The notes beneath the pieces were generated by a model that saw nothing but the letters and a program-made list of their open reading frames with translations, was not told the origin of the DNA and ran no database searches. This document shows positions 1 through 10,737 of a DNA stretch of 64,000 bases, in pieces (within the stretch, counting starts at the first letter, position 1; each line of letters opens with the position of its first letter). Position numbers and translations under genes: made by a program. Source of the DNA: Lodderomyces elongisporus (Eukaryota; Ascomycota; Pichiomycetes; Serinales; Debaryomycetaceae); assembly GCF_030384665.1 (NCBI RefSeq), contig NC_083674.1, forward strand, positions 806,001-870,000. Reading direction: 5' to 3'.

Positions 1-1217
1 AAAAAATATATATCTTGATTATACGATAGTATTTATATCGTTGATATAATATATATTCCAGAGTTGATTTTAAAAATCTAGCAGAGTATTATAGGAAAAA
101 ACAAGAATAGGCTATTCTAGTTTTTGGCAATTATAGGAACATAAACTTAAAGGGAGAGACATCAATAAATGATAGCGTCAACGAGACACGTCTTGCATGT
201 CAAAATAAATTGAAACTCCTAGCTACTTTTAACTACACATCCTCCAAAATAACACATCTTAGGAAAAGCCAGTTACATTTACAAACTTATGTTAAGGGCT
301 AGGTATTTGTAGAAGATGACAAATATAGTGTAATAGTACGCTAATCTCATAATATGTTGTTTGTGGGCTAGAGAGGAGCCCATAGACATTATTCAACAAA
401 TGGCTCAATGTAGCACACAATAATATGCAGCTGCCAATTGAGAGGTAGTGTTTTGAAAACATGAGCATCTAGGTCGTTGATAAAGAAAGAAAGACAAAAA
501 TGACAAAAAAGAGTACGTTGGTTCCAGAGTTGGGATTGTAAAAGAAAAAAATTAGGGAGAATTCTGAACAACAAAGAAATGACAATTGTCTATGTATATA
601 TTGTTGAAGAATAAGAAGCTCTAGCTTTAGGGCTATTTATTAGTATTCTCTTCAAATATAGTAAAGCGGAAATAACGACAGATGGACAGAAAATAAAAAT
701 TAAAATAAAATAAAAAAAATAAAAAATAAAATTAAAAAAAATAAAAAACTGAAACTCAAACAAAAAAAAAAAAAAAGACACAGGATCATAAACAGACAAC
801 AACAGAAACAAAAACAAAACTTGGAAGTTTGCACCAGGGAGTTTTTTCAAGTACTTTCACAATTCAGCCACGACCAACAAATTAACCAACTAACAAATTA
901 TCCAACCAATTACAGCAGATTTATAGCCATCTCTTCTGCACTTGATATACTAAACAACTGGATAAACTTTCTTTGCTCTGTTTTATCTCCCTCTTTTTTT
1001 TGTTTTTAATAAAAGAAAAAAATTGGCAGTCAACAACACCCCCCACCATTAATACTACTGCAATAATAACAGTTTATATATACAAGGCAAACAATTCACC
1101 ATCGTCTATTTAAACCAATAACCACACACATACACACATAGACACATACACACACCGAATAGGCACTTTAAAGACTTTTTTTTTTGCTTATAAGACAAGA
1201 ATCATTTGAATTATACA
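1..1217. other. intergenic / 5' flank of the septin gene
   Basis: AT-rich sequence with no convincing ORF. It contains A-rich tracts around 700-775, an AC-rich stretch at about 1125-1155 and a short T run just before the septin ATG. It presumably holds the septin promoter. No tRNA or snoRNA signature was seen. Confidence 0.6.
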
Positions 1218-3092
1218 ATGGATTTTGCCAACGAGTCTTCTTTCATGAACAACGGCAACCACCATTCGCCAATCATCAATTACAGGAAAGATGCCAAAAA
1301 GGGTGTCAAGTTCACCTTTATGGTGGTTGGAGAACTGGGAACCGGGAAAACCACGTTTATCAACAGTTTATTGGACAAGAAGGTTATGAGACATAGATAT
1401 GAAACAGATTATAGTAGTAGTAACAAATCACTGGACCCATCTTCAGAGGCTACTAAAGTTTTGAGTTTCACCTCTGCCAAATCCGTCGCGTTACCCAATA
1501 CTTCAATGTTGACCAGAAATGCATTTAATCCATCAACAATTGACGAGGAGCCTGGTATTGCATTGACAGAGACCAAGGTGGAAATTGTTGACGACGAGAA
1601 TTTGAAAATCATGCTCACTATAATTGATACCCCGGGCTTTGGAGAGAATCTAAATAATGAATTGTGCTTTGTTGAGATTGAGAATTATTTGAAACAGCAG
1701 TTTGACTTGGTATTGGCCGAAGAGACTAGAATCAAGAGAAATCCCAGATTCACCGATACTAGAGTCCATGTTATGCTTTATTTCATAACACCAACTGGCC
1801 ATGGCTTAAGAGAGATTGATGTCCAATGTATGAAGCGTTTGTCCAAGTATGTCAACATAATTCCAGTTATTGGCAAAGCAGACTCTTTCACAGCAGAAGA
1901 GTTGCAGTTTTTCAAACATCAAATCAGAATAGACATTGAGAAATTCAACGTGCCTATTTTCCAGTTTGATAGTTTCTTGAATGACTACGATGAGGACGAG
2001 GATTACGATTTGATCCAGGAGTGTAAATTCTTATCAAACTTGCAACCGTTTGCCGTGGTTACTTCTGAGGACAGTTTTGAAGTTAAGGACACCACAACTG
2101 GTGAGACGAAAATCATCAGGGCAAGAAGATACCCATGGGGATTAGTCAATATCGAAGACACAAGAATCAGCGATTTTACAATTTTGAGATCGGTACTTTT
2201 AGGTTCTCATTTGCAAGATTTGAAAGATCTTACACACGATTTCTTATACGAAACTTATAGAACTGAGAGATTGACTAAGGTCACTGGTGGAAATACCGGT
2301 TTGGACGAAGATGAGTATGAGGATAGCGAATTTCACGATACTGTTGAGCATCATCCCCAAAATCAAGACGAAAGGGGGTTCAATAATTCAGATATACCTT
2401 CTATGTCTAACTTGGCACAGTTGACAAATGCTGCATCGGAGTTGAGACAAAACAGCAATGGTCATAATCATCATTACAATAATAATCATAATAATACTTC
2501 TCACCACACAAGTAATGATAATGAATCGGTCACTTCGTCAAGTTCTTCGGTGAAAAAATCTTCGTCGATGTTATTAGAGGATAATGCCTCGGCATCTTCA
2601 TCGCCACAATTGAGAAACTACACCAACTACACTGGTAGTACCTCGACGCTTTCAACTGAAGACAGGGCGCCTAACAATAATGCGTTTAAGAGGTTGTCGA
2701 TTGGACCACAACGTAACCAGTTGCGTCAAATTTCGGAAACAGTGCCTTATGTTTTGAGACACGAGAGAATCTTGGAGAGACAACAAAAGTTGGAAGAGAT
2801 GGAAATGGCGAGTGCCAAGGAGCTAGCCACGAGGGCAGCATTATTGGAGAAGAAAGCGCAAGAGTTGAAACAAAAGGAGAGGGAATTGATCAGACAACTA
2901 GAGTTGGCAAAGCAAAACAGTATAAGTAAACTGTCTCATGCTTCCGATCTAGAATCGAGGGATAGAGGAAGTGAAAACGTTGAGGTTTTTGATGCTGAAT
3001 ACGATGAGCATGGTCAAGCTGGCCATCACATACCAAAAGACGAGACATTGACAAACCTACACGATGCGGTTGCCAATGAAGGGCAATTGTAG
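1218..3092 (+). CDS. SHS1: Septin Shs1/Sep7
   Basis: GTP-binding septin of 624 aa that assembles into filaments at the bud neck. The reading frame is open 12 bases further upstream but only from a TTG; the first ATG is at 1218. The P-loop (about residues 38-45) reads GE-x-GTGKT, where x is encoded by CTG and would be the family serine if CTG is Ser. The septin G domain follows to about residue 350, with the segment LAEETRIKRNPRFTDTRVHV typical of Shs1. A low-complexity Asn/His/Ser linker leads to a C-terminal coiled coil introduced by ISETVPYVLRHERIL, a signature of Shs1/Sep7 rather than Cdc11. S. cerevisiae Shs1 is 551 aa; the extra length lies in the linker. Confidence 0.93.
   Translation: MDFANESSFMNNGNHHSPIINYRKDAKKGVKFTFMVVGELGTGKTTFINSLLDKKVMRHRYETDYSSSNKSLDPSSEATKVLSFTSAKSVALPNTSMLTRNAFNPSTIDEEPGIALTETKVEIVDDENLKIMLTIIDTPGFGENLNNELCFVEIENYLKQQFDLVLAEETRIKRNPRFTDTRVHVMLYFITPTGHGLREIDVQCMKRLSKYVNIIPVIGKADSFTAEELQFFKHQIRIDIEKFNVPIFQFDSFLNDYDEDEDYDLIQECKFLSNLQPFAVVTSEDSFEVKDTTTGETKIIRARRYPWGLVNIEDTRISDFTILRSVLLGSHLQDLKDLTHDFLYETYRTERLTKVTGGNTGLDEDEYEDSEFHDTVEHHPQNQDERGFNNSDIPSMSNLAQLTNAASELRQNSNGHNHHYNNNHNNTSHHTSNDNESVTSSSSSVKKSSSMLLEDNASASSSPQLRNYTNYTGSTSTLSTEDRAPNNNAFKRLSIGPQRNQLRQISETVPYVLRHERILERQQKLEEMEMASAKELATRAALLEKKAQELKQKERELIRQLELAKQNSISKLSHASDLESRDRGSENVEVFDAEYDEHGQAGHHIPKDETLTNLHDAVANEGQL
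1335..1337 (+). other. CTG codon at the septin P-loop Ser position
   Basis: In-frame CTG, codon 40 of the septin. Septin P-loops are normally G-x-SG-x-GK(S/T), so this codon sits where Ser is expected, as in yeasts that decode CUG as Ser. Confidence 0.75.
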
Positions 3093-3595
3093 ATTATAGG
3101 GGGAGGGGTGGAAAGGAAAGGAAAAGACTATAGTAGAGTGGAAAGTAATTTATTTTATTTAGACGGACCGAAGATTGGAGGTGTGTGTGGGGGGAATGTG
3201 AGTGAAGGAGAGTGGGAACGGGAAAACGGGGAAGGGGAACGTATTGGAAACTTTGGTATTAATCTACATAGTCTCTGTTTTACTTACCATAGTATTACCG
3301 GATGAGCAAGTTAAACGTAGAGATGTTTCAATCAACAATACTTGAATTTTTTTTTTTTTACTTTCTATTTCCCTTTGAAAAAAGATATGATTCTGAACTT
3401 TAGTGGTCCAAGTATTTGTGACTATATTTGTTACCCTACATAAAGAATCATGTTCAGTTTCCAATTTCACTATTGTCTATTTCTAATTTTGTTGAAGGTT
3501 TAAGCTTTACCGTGTATTTCAGTACACTAAATTGTTTTTTTTTTCTCTCTCATTTCTTTTAACACACACACACACATATACACATACATACATTG

Positions 3596-3634
<39 letters not shown>

Positions 3635-4012
3635 CTTTTGAACGCTCACCTTCACATTCATTTTGTCTCATTTCTCTGTTGCTCTTTTTTTCTTTTTCTT
3701 TTTTTTTTTTTTTTTTTCTTCTCGATAATTGACGCCAAAAAAACAATTTACAAAAATTAGTTGTTATCAGCATCAACACCCATACCTTATACTGGTACAA
3801 CCATTTTTCTCCATTTTCAAGTACTCAAATTCGTTGGGTTGACAAAAATTTTACATTTAACAAAATAAGACTCATCCACCGTATCACTTTTGCTAATTGT
3901 TAACTACACACATACAGAAACATTCAAAGAGAGAGAGATATATATATATATATCTACACAGTTTTACAAATACACATAGATTGCTCCGTTGTATCCTATT
4001 ACCACACTAGAC
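3093..4012. other. intergenic, KAP95 upstream region with microsatellites
   Basis: About 920 bp without a gene. It has a G-rich stretch after the septin stop (3180-3240), then (AC)n near 3562-3576, (CT)n at about 3602-3628 and a long T-rich tract at 3680-3720. An AT dinucleotide run lies at about 3940-3952, close to the KAP95 start. The short reading frames here are translations of these simple repeats. Confidence 0.6.
3602..3628. repeat. (CT)n microsatellite
   Basis: Uninterrupted CT dinucleotide run of about 27 bp in the KAP95 promoter region, with pyrimidine-rich sequence continuing to about 3720. Confidence 0.85.
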
Positions 4013-6643
4013 ATGGACATTTTACAACTTTTAGAAAATGCTCTTCTCAGCACAGATCCCAATCAGAGGACCCAGGCAGAGGTTGCGTTGAATGAGGCAG
4101 CAAACAATAACTTTTCCGATTATGTGAGGTTATTGATTGAAGCGTTGAACAACGAGGATGCCAAGACAGAAGTGCGAATGTTGGCTGGTATTGGCCTTAA
4201 GAATCAACTTACTTCTAAAGATTCCAGAACCAGATCGGCACAACAGGATCGCTGGCTCAAGTTGGACCCATCAATAAAACAGGCCATTAAAGAAAATGCT
4301 CTTCAAGGATTGAAAACATCGAATCTGAAAGTTGCCGGTACTGCAGCCCAATTGGTTGCTGCAATTGCAGATATCGAGTTGCCCAGAGGCGAATGGCAGG
4401 AATTGATTCCAACAATTATCCAAAACACCAAGATGGAGAACTCTGAAAATGTCAAGCGTGCCTCCCAATTGACTATTGGATATATTTGCGAAAGTGCCGA
4501 TCCAACCAATGCCAATATTTTGCAGCAGGCCTCCGGAATCTTGATTGCCATCATTCAAGGTGTTCAAAGCAATGAACCATCGAATTTGGTGAGGATCACT
4601 GCATTGAACGCGTTGGTTAACTCGTTGGAGTTTATCAAGTACAATTTCGAAACAGAAGGCGAGAGAAATTACATTATGCAAGTTGTTTGTGAAGCAACGC
4701 AAGCGGACGACTCTGAGCTTCAGGCTAGCGCTTTTGGCTGTTTAGCAAGAATCATGTCTTTGTATTATGGATTCATGGCACTTTACATGGAAAAGGCATT
4801 ATATGGCTTAACAGTCTCGGGAATGCAAAGTTCAGATGAAAAAGTGGCATGCATGGCCGTTGAATTCTGGTCTACTGTATGCGAAGAAGAGATGGAAATA
4901 GCGTTGCGGAGACAGGAATTGGGGTTGGATTCTTTACAAGTAGCTGAATCTCCGGAATTGATGTCATTCAATTTTGCATTGATTGCTTCTAGTGAAGTGT
5001 TGCCCACTTTATTGAAATTATTGATGAGGCAGAATGAAGACCCCGAAGATGACGATTGGTCCGTTGCAATGGCTGCTGGTGCTTGTTTGCAATTATATGC
5101 ACAAGATATCGGGAACTATGTTGTGGACCCTACTATTCAATTTGTCGGAGCCAACTTGACTGACAAGGAAAACTGGAGAGCTAGAGAAGCAGCCGTGATG
5201 GCATTTGGCTCTATTTTGGATGGCCCAGATCTGGAGCAATTGAAATCGATCATTAATCAAGCGTTGCCACCCATTCTTGAGCTAATTCAAGATGCAAATT
5301 TGCAAGTGAAAGAGACTGTTGCTTGGTGTCTAGGGAGAATTGCTGATATGGTAGTTGATGCTATCGATGTCAATACCCAGCTACCACAATTGTTACACGC
5401 ATTGGTTAATGGTTTACAAGACCACCCCAAGGTATCAACAAACTGTTGCTGGACATTGATCAATCTTGTGGAGCAAATATGCGCTGATTCCAACAATGCC
5501 GAGACTGATGTTATGTCACAGTACTACTCAACTATCGTTCCTGTGCTATTGCAAGTATCTGGCAGACCAGATAACGAGTATAGCGCGAGAGCTTCTGCTT
5601 ACGAAGCATTGTCAACACTCGTTACCTACAGCGCAAGAGACACCATGCCAATTGTGCAAAACATTGCATCCGAAGTCGTTTCTAGATTAGAGTCTACAAT
5701 CAGCATGCAATCCCAAGTTACTACAACCGAGGATAAAGGTAACTTGGAAGAGTTGCAAACAAACATTTTGGCTTTATTGACAAACGTTATACGTAAGCTA
5801 GGTGCTGATGTTATTGGCGCAGCGGACAACTTGATGGAGAGGTTCCTTAATTTGTTGGGTGCTCAAGAAGCAAACTCCTTGATTGAAGAAGATATTCTCA
5901 TTTCGATTTCGGCCTTGTCTAGCGCCATTGGAGAAAACTTTATGAATTATATGCCAGCATTTATTCCATACTTGACTAAATCATTGGAAAATGTCGAGTC
6001 ACCTACATGCCTCACAGCAACTGGGTTGGTGGGTGACCTTGCACAAAACTTGGGTCTTCAATTGGGTGAATATTTGAATGGGTTGATGACTATCTTGGGA
6101 AACAATCTCAATAACCCTGATGTTAAGCGTGAGCTCAGACCAGTTATTGTGTCCGCCTTTGGAGATGTTGCTTCGGCAATCGGGCCTGCATTTGAGCCGT
6201 ATCTTGAGTATGTCATGAACATTTGCACAGCTGCTGCGTCAATCGAGCCAGAAGACCATTCTATAGAAACAACAGATTACATTTTCAATTTGAGAGAATC
6301 CGTATTGGATTGTTTTGTTGGTATTACAGCTGGATTTGGAGAACAACCTGAGAAATTATATCCCGTTGTTGGATCCATTTTGCAATACATCCAAAAAGTT
6401 TCACAAGATCCTGCATTATCAACCAGCGAATCCGTAGCAAGATCAGCTACAGGTTTATTGGGAGATATTGCAGCCATGTACCCACAAGGCCAATTCAAAG
6501 CTTACTATGAGGAACAATGGGTGACTGATTACATCAAACGCACACGTTCTAATGGATTATTTGATGAAAAGACCAAAGATGCTGCAAGATGGGCAAGAGA
6601 GCAACAAAAGAGGCAACAGCAAATTCCTGGCCTCTTGGGTTGA
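4013..6643 (+). CDS. KAP95: Importin subunit beta (karyopherin Kap95)
   Basis: Nuclear import receptor of 876 aa (S. cerevisiae Kap95 861 aa), made of HEAT repeats throughout. The importin-beta N-terminal domain lies at about residues 20-100. It carries cargo bound to importin-alpha through the nuclear pore and releases it on binding Ran-GTP. Family blocks are visible, including LQVKETVAWCLGRIADMV, and a C-terminus ending in DYIKRTRS and ARWAREQQKRQ. The ATG at 4013 (MDILQLLENALLS) is the first in frame and aligns with the family start; the frame extends upstream only from a TTG. It lies head-to-tail with the septin gene. Confidence 0.96.
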   Translation: MDILQLLENALLSTDPNQRTQAEVALNEAANNNFSDYVRLLIEALNNEDAKTEVRMLAGIGLKNQLTSKDSRTRSAQQDRWLKLDPSIKQAIKENALQGLKTSNLKVAGTAAQLVAAIADIELPRGEWQELIPTIIQNTKMENSENVKRASQLTIGYICESADPTNANILQQASGILIAIIQGVQSNEPSNLVRITALNALVNSLEFIKYNFETEGERNYIMQVVCEATQADDSELQASAFGCLARIMSLYYGFMALYMEKALYGLTVSGMQSSDEKVACMAVEFWSTVCEEEMEIALRRQELGLDSLQVAESPELMSFNFALIASSEVLPTLLKLLMRQNEDPEDDDWSVAMAAGACLQLYAQDIGNYVVDPTIQFVGANLTDKENWRAREAAVMAFGSILDGPDLEQLKSIINQALPPILELIQDANLQVKETVAWCLGRIADMVVDAIDVNTQLPQLLHALVNGLQDHPKVSTNCCWTLINLVEQICADSNNAETDVMSQYYSTIVPVLLQVSGRPDNEYSARASAYEALSTLVTYSARDTMPIVQNIASEVVSRLESTISMQSQVTTTEDKGNLEELQTNILALLTNVIRKLGADVIGAADNLMERFLNLLGAQEANSLIEEDILISISALSSAIGENFMNYMPAFIPYLTKSLENVESPTCLTATGLVGDLAQNLGLQLGEYLNGLMTILGNNLNNPDVKRELRPVIVSAFGDVASAIGPAFEPYLEYVMNICTAAASIEPEDHSIETTDYIFNLRESVLDCFVGITAGFGEQPEKLYPVVGSILQYIQKVSQDPALSTSESVARSATGLLGDIAAMYPQGQFKAYYEEQWVTDYIKRTRSNGLFDEKTKDAARWAREQQKRQQQIPGLLG

Positions 6644-7242
6644 TATCAAAAATAAAAATAAAAAGGAAAAAAAAAAAGAAAACAACAAAACAAAAGAAAA
6701 CACAAACTTGAAAAGAAAAAAAAAATGCTTACCCTCCACTACAACTCTAAATTTCAGTCTTAAACTTCGATTGTTTCAAAAAATGACATGCATATTGGCA
6801 AAATTACTGATGTCACACACACACATATATATATATTTATAAATATATATATACTCTTTATATCTCTACAGGAAATAAATCTCTTTTGCAGAAATTTGAT
6901 TCCGTCATCTCTCACGAACTCTAATGTCTCTTCATATAGTATTTTAATATACATTTTGACCTACTCAAAGTTTTTTGTAACAGGTAAATACATATATATA
7001 TACATATTTATATATCAAATCGATTTGTTCTGTAGATAGTTCAAACAATGTGCGCTATGTTGTGTTTTTGAGTGTCAAGGCGTGCTAAAACTTGCGAACG
7101 CGTGTACCTTGAATTTCAATGGTAATGCTGGTATTCCAGATTGAAATTTGAAAAAAAAAGAAAAAAAGCAAAAAAACAAACTTTTGATATATCTTTACAT
7201 TGTGCAAATACAGTTGTTTTATCATCCAGTTTCCCAAAGTGC
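6644..7242. other. intergenic KAP95-CAX4
   Basis: About 600 bp, A-rich directly after KAP95, with a CA/TA repeat patch at about 6813-6852 and another TA-rich patch at 6988-7015. It should hold the KAP95 terminator and CAX4 promoter. No gene seen. Confidence 0.55.
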
Positions 7243-8019
7243 ATGTCTGATTTAGCCCCACCAATTGTTCCTAGCTACATTCCATTCGACCACACTTATA
7301 TATTATACGATCCCAATGACATAGTTTCAATAATATCCGTGCAATTTTCGCTTTTGCCCATTTATATCATGGTTTTTTATCTACTGTGGTTTCTTGTCAC
7401 ACGCGAGATCGAACCAGTTATTGTTGTCGGTGGCCATCTTTGTTCCGAAATATTGAACAAAATCTTGAAAAAAATATTAAAGAGTCCTCGCCCCGATTTT
7501 CATAAGGAGTTTGGCAACGCTCTTGGCAAGGCCCTTAGTAGTGGTAGTGGTATTGGGGCAGGGAAGCAGAGCATCTTGAGCTACGGAATGCCTAGTGCTC
7601 ATTCTCAATTTGTAGGGTTTTTAGCAGCATATTATTCGTGTGTTATCATTTTCAGAATTGAGCATTTCAAAAAATGGCAGAAGCAGACGTCGTGTGCCCT
7701 ATTGCTGTGTATGGCAGTTGAGGTTGCCAGTTCGAGAGTTTATTTGCAATACCATACATGGCAACAGGTTGTAGTTGGTGTTGTTGTTGGTAATGTTTTT
7801 GGTTTATTGTACTTTATTGTAAGTATGACAGCTAGAGATATAGGGCTTGTCGACTGGGTATTGAACTGGCCAATAGTCAAGCTATTCTATGTCAAGGATT
7901 CATACTTTCATTGCTATCAATCATTTCGAGATGAATATGAAGCTTACATTGACCAGAAAAGTAAAAGCAGACAATTTGAATCGGTTGATCAAAAAGAAGA
8001 GGGAAAAAAGACAAGATAA
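7243..8019 (+). CDS. CAX4: Dolichyl pyrophosphate phosphatase (Cax4/Cwh8)
   Basis: ER membrane enzyme of 258 aa (S. cerevisiae Cax4 239 aa) that converts dolichyl-PP to dolichyl-P and so recycles the lipid carrier for N-glycosylation. All three PAP2 phosphatase motifs are visible: K-x6-RP around residues 77-84, PSAH at 117-120, and SR-x5-H with H171. Hydrophobic segments lie at about 33-53, 122-138 and 175-195. The ATG at 7243 begins MSDLAPPIVPSYIPFDHTYI, the usual family start; the longer frame upstream is lysine-rich and starts at a TTG. A Gly/Ser-rich insert (about 92-108) separates motifs 1 and 2. Confidence 0.92.
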   Translation: MSDLAPPIVPSYIPFDHTYILYDPNDIVSIISVQFSLLPIYIMVFYLLWFLVTREIEPVIVVGGHLCSEILNKILKKILKSPRPDFHKEFGNALGKALSSGSGIGAGKQSILSYGMPSAHSQFVGFLAAYYSCVIIFRIEHFKKWQKQTSCALLLCMAVEVASSRVYLQYHTWQQVVVGVVVGNVFGLLYFIVSMTARDIGLVDWVLNWPIVKLFYVKDSYFHCYQSFRDEYEAYIDQKSKSRQFESVDQKEEGKKTR

Positions 8020-8200
8020 GGGAGCGAAAAATCAGATCAACTAACGACAATGTGATGCTTTCGTGCATATCTCTATAGAATAATAAAAAAAAAGCTGTAA
8101 ATATATTTATTTAAAATTGTCTTTTGCGAAATAATATTCTTAAAATCTAGTTTAGAATCAAAATCAAAATCAGAATCAAACTTAAATTTAAAATCAAAAT

Positions 8201-9325
8201 TTAAAAGTCATCCCATTTGTCTTCATCATCGCTTTTCTTACCACCACCAGACAAGCTTTCATATTTGACACCATCGTTGCTTTTTTTGTACCCAAAAGCA
8301 GTAGGCACCTCGTCGTTGCTATCTCTTTTCCATAGTCCGTTAAATCGGTGATCAAGAGCTTTGTTGAAACCTTCTTCGTGTATGTCTTTTGTAAAGTTTT
8401 GAAATGTCTCTTGTCCATATTTACCAGTTTCTTGCATCTTTTGTCCAAATTGTGCCATTGCTTTTTTTGTCTCATTGCCAAATTCACTTTGTTGGAGTGA
8501 GTTCAACCCTGGCTGGATAACACTGGTGTGGACCTCTTGAACAGACTTGGCGACAGATGAAGAAAATAATCCCCACCCTTTAGTAAATGTCCCAAGAGGG
8601 TCTTTTTGGAAATTATCAATTGTGAAGTTGGAAAGAGATGATCCGGTTCCATTGCCACTCGAGTTTGACGATGTTGGCTGTGGGGTGTTTCCAAATCCAG
8701 CATATTTCCCGCCTTGCGATGGAGGCAAATTTTCTGGTCTAGTGTTGTTTTTGGCTCCCAAGGATGCAAAGTATGCTTCATTTTTTACTTTGTGCTCTGG
8801 ATTCAACTCTCCTCTTGTGCCACCAGACGTGGTCGAAGTTGAGAAGGCACCAGCACCAGCACCAGCAGCAGCACCACCAGAAGCAGCAGCAGCAGTAGCA
8901 CTATCAACAGAGTCTTTACTGGGTAAAGTCTTTCCTGAATGGTCTTTGGGTACAAACTCTTTTCCCTCGACTTCACAGGTCAAAATTTCCTTGTAGTCTT
9001 CTGCAACATAATTATCATATTTTGCTTTTGCTGGTAACGATAAGTCGACGCCATTCTCGACAAAGTAGTTCTTTAAGCGCTCGTTACCACCAATTTCCAT
9101 TCGCAAGGTCTCTTCCGGCTTGAACTGGTCCATTGTTATAGAACGTACAAAGGATATGTGGACTCCCAACCCTCTATGCACCCCAGCACACTCTAGGCAA
9201 ATGAATATACCAAATTTTGGAGACGCCCACTGTGGGTTTGGTGCCGAACAATCAAAACATTTCTTGTTCTCTCCAGTCTTTTGTAAAGACAAAAGTTTTC
9301 TTCTTGTTTCCGGGTCTATTGACAT
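8201..9325 (-). CDS. GCS1: ADP-ribosylation factor GTPase-activating protein Gcs1
   Basis: ArfGAP of 374 aa acting in ER-Golgi and post-Golgi vesicle traffic by stimulating GTP hydrolysis on Arf. The zinc finger is formed by C23, C26, C43 and C46, with the catalytic arginine at R51 in the CxGVHRGLG motif. The middle is Ala/Gly/Ser-rich, with an alanine run from a GCA/GCC-type triplet repeat at about 8845-8900. The C-terminal part (FQKDPLGTFTKGWGLFSSSV) resembles the lipid-sensing region of Gcs1, and the protein ends in the acidic DDEDKWDDF. It converges with CAX4, about 180 bp between stops. Confidence 0.93.
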   Translation of the reverse strand: MSIDPETRRKLLSLQKTGENKKCFDCSAPNPQWASPKFGIFICLECAGVHRGLGVHISFVRSITMDQFKPEETLRMEIGGNERLKNYFVENGVDLSLPAKAKYDNYVAEDYKEILTCEVEGKEFVPKDHSGKTLPSKDSVDSATAAAASGGAAAGAGAGAFSTSTTSGGTRGELNPEHKVKNEAYFASLGAKNNTRPENLPPSQGGKYAGFGNTPQPTSSNSSGNGTGSSLSNFTIDNFQKDPLGTFTKGWGLFSSSVAKSVQEVHTSVIQPGLNSLQQSEFGNETKKAMAQFGQKMQETGKYGQETFQNFTKDIHEEGFNKALDHRFNGLWKRDSNDEVPTAFGYKKSNDGVKYESLSGGGKKSDDEDKWDDF

Positions 9326-9861
9326 TTTCTTGTCCTTTCCAACTGGATTCTATTACTTGTCTACCAATACGAAATGATCGAACCAAAGTGGTTTTCTGTC
9401 AATGTAATGATGGACGCAGATTCGTGTTTCGCTGATAACAAAATATAAATAAATAAATATACTCAAATATACATATATATATATATGTATATGTGTATAT
9501 TGTTACTATTTTTTTTTTTTTTTTCCTTTGCTTTTTCCTTCATCCATGCAAAACGGCTTTTCAGAACGTTTTTACTCAGGTAAGATCTCGAGAGCAAAAA
9601 ATGAACGAGGGATCATTCCAAAAGAAAAAAAAAAATAAAAATAAAGAAAAAGTAAGAAAGAATACTTACAAATAGCACATTTACTACAACTATCACCAAA
9701 CTCCTTTAGAAACCATCAAGTATCTCTTAGTGTTTGTCTCTTTAATCCCTAGTTACCAGCTAATAATTGTTATAACAACAACAGTAAAAACAATAACAAT
9801 GAAAACAATAACCATATTAGTGATAAACTCTCACAAATGTAAATAGGAAAATCAAACATGC
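9326..9861. other. intergenic GCS1-SPS19
   Basis: About 535 bp upstream of GCS1 and downstream of SPS19. It has a TA/AT dinucleotide patch near 9465-9490, a T-run of about 16 at 9511-9527 and an A-rich tract at 9625-9660. No gene seen. Confidence 0.5.
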
Positions 9862-10737
9862 TTATAATTTGCCTCCTTTGGGTGCGTCAAAAAATTTCTT
9901 AAAGGTTACTGGGTAGTCCTGAGTTCCAAAACCTTGACCTATTTGCCATGCACCACCATCGACCACCAAGACGTCACCAGTGACGTAGCTGGCCGAGGGC
10001 GAGAATAAATAAACAGTTGCATCAGCAATGTCTTGTTTTGTTCCCATTCTTTGTAATGGTACCTTTTCAGCGATTCTACCCTTTTCACCCCCACTTAATC
10101 TAGCCATTCCTTCTGTATCAGCAATTGGGCCAGGTGCAATACAATTTGAGCGAATTCCAATGGGTCCAAATTCGACTGCTAATGCGTTGGACAATGCATC
10201 AACACCGGCCTTGGCAGCACCAACATGAAGTTGGAAAGGCACACCATAGTAATGTAATGTAGCACTGACAAAGATAATAGCACCTTTGTTCTTTCTCAAC
10301 TCTTCAAAACATGCCTTAACAGTGTTGAACGAACCAAGCAAATCAATATCAATCACAGATTTGAATGCGTTTGAAGACAAGTGGTTAAAATCGGCCAAAA
10401 AGTTTCCAGCTGCGCCTGCAATAACATAGTCAATGCGCCCCAATTCTTTAACAGTCTTGGCCACCGCAGCTGCCAATTGCTTAACGTCTCTCACATCAAC
10501 GTTTGGTAAAGAAACCACTTTAGACCCCGATCTCAAGGACTCGATATCCTTTGCAGCATCATCAGTCTTTTGCTGGTTTCTGCCAACAATTGCAGCATTG
10601 GCTCCCAACAATACCATTGCCTCAGTCTGAACCCGACATATCGAGCCTGCTCCGCCAGTGACAAAGACAACTTTGCCTTTGAACAAATCCGGCTTCCAAG
10701 AACTGGTCTGTAAGTATGATTGATCTAAAAACGTCAT
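9862..10737 (-). CDS. SPS19: Peroxisomal 2,4-dienoyl-CoA reductase Sps19
   Basis: Short-chain dehydrogenase of 291 aa (S. cerevisiae Sps19 292 aa) that reduces 2,4-dienoyl-CoA esters with NADPH, allowing beta-oxidation of unsaturated fatty acids. The SDR dinucleotide motif is FVTGGAGSICRVQTEA, followed by the family blocks YVIAGAAGNFLADF, SATLHYYGVPFQLHVGAAKAG and RSNCIAPGPI. The C-terminus is GKL, a PTS1-like tripeptide (canonical SKL) that would direct it to peroxisomes. The first in-frame ATG at 10737 (MTFLDQSYLQ) was chosen; seven more codons are open upstream from a TTG. Confidence 0.94.
   Translation of the reverse strand: MTFLDQSYLQTSSWKPDLFKGKVVFVTGGAGSICRVQTEAMVLLGANAAIVGRNQQKTDDAAKDIESLRSGSKVVSLPNVDVRDVKQLAAAVAKTVKELGRIDYVIAGAAGNFLADFNHLSSNAFKSVIDIDLLGSFNTVKACFEELRKNKGAIIFVSATLHYYGVPFQLHVGAAKAGVDALSNALAVEFGPIGIRSNCIAPGPIADTEGMARLSGGEKGRIAEKVPLQRMGTKQDIADATVYLFSPSASYVTGDVLVVDGGAWQIGQGFGTQDYPVTFKKFFDAPKGGKL

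Noticed and set aside
1206..1217. Upstream in-frame extension of the septin (likewise for KAP95, CAX4, SPS19, NNR1, TRS23, GAL1, FAU1 and the TPR-like gene)
   Set aside because: These extensions begin at TTG; nuclear yeast genes normally start at ATG and the next ATG fits family alignments.
3519..3800. 93-codon frame rich in Arg/Glu/Lys
   Set aside because: Pure translation of CT and T microsatellites in the KAP95 upstream region.
4271..4702. 143-codon frame opposite KAP95
   Set aside because: Antisense shadow of a strongly conserved gene; no independent features.
8547..8996. 149-codon + strand frame opposite GCS1
   Set aside because: Antisense shadow; its Ala/Pro run mirrors the GCS1 alanine repeat.
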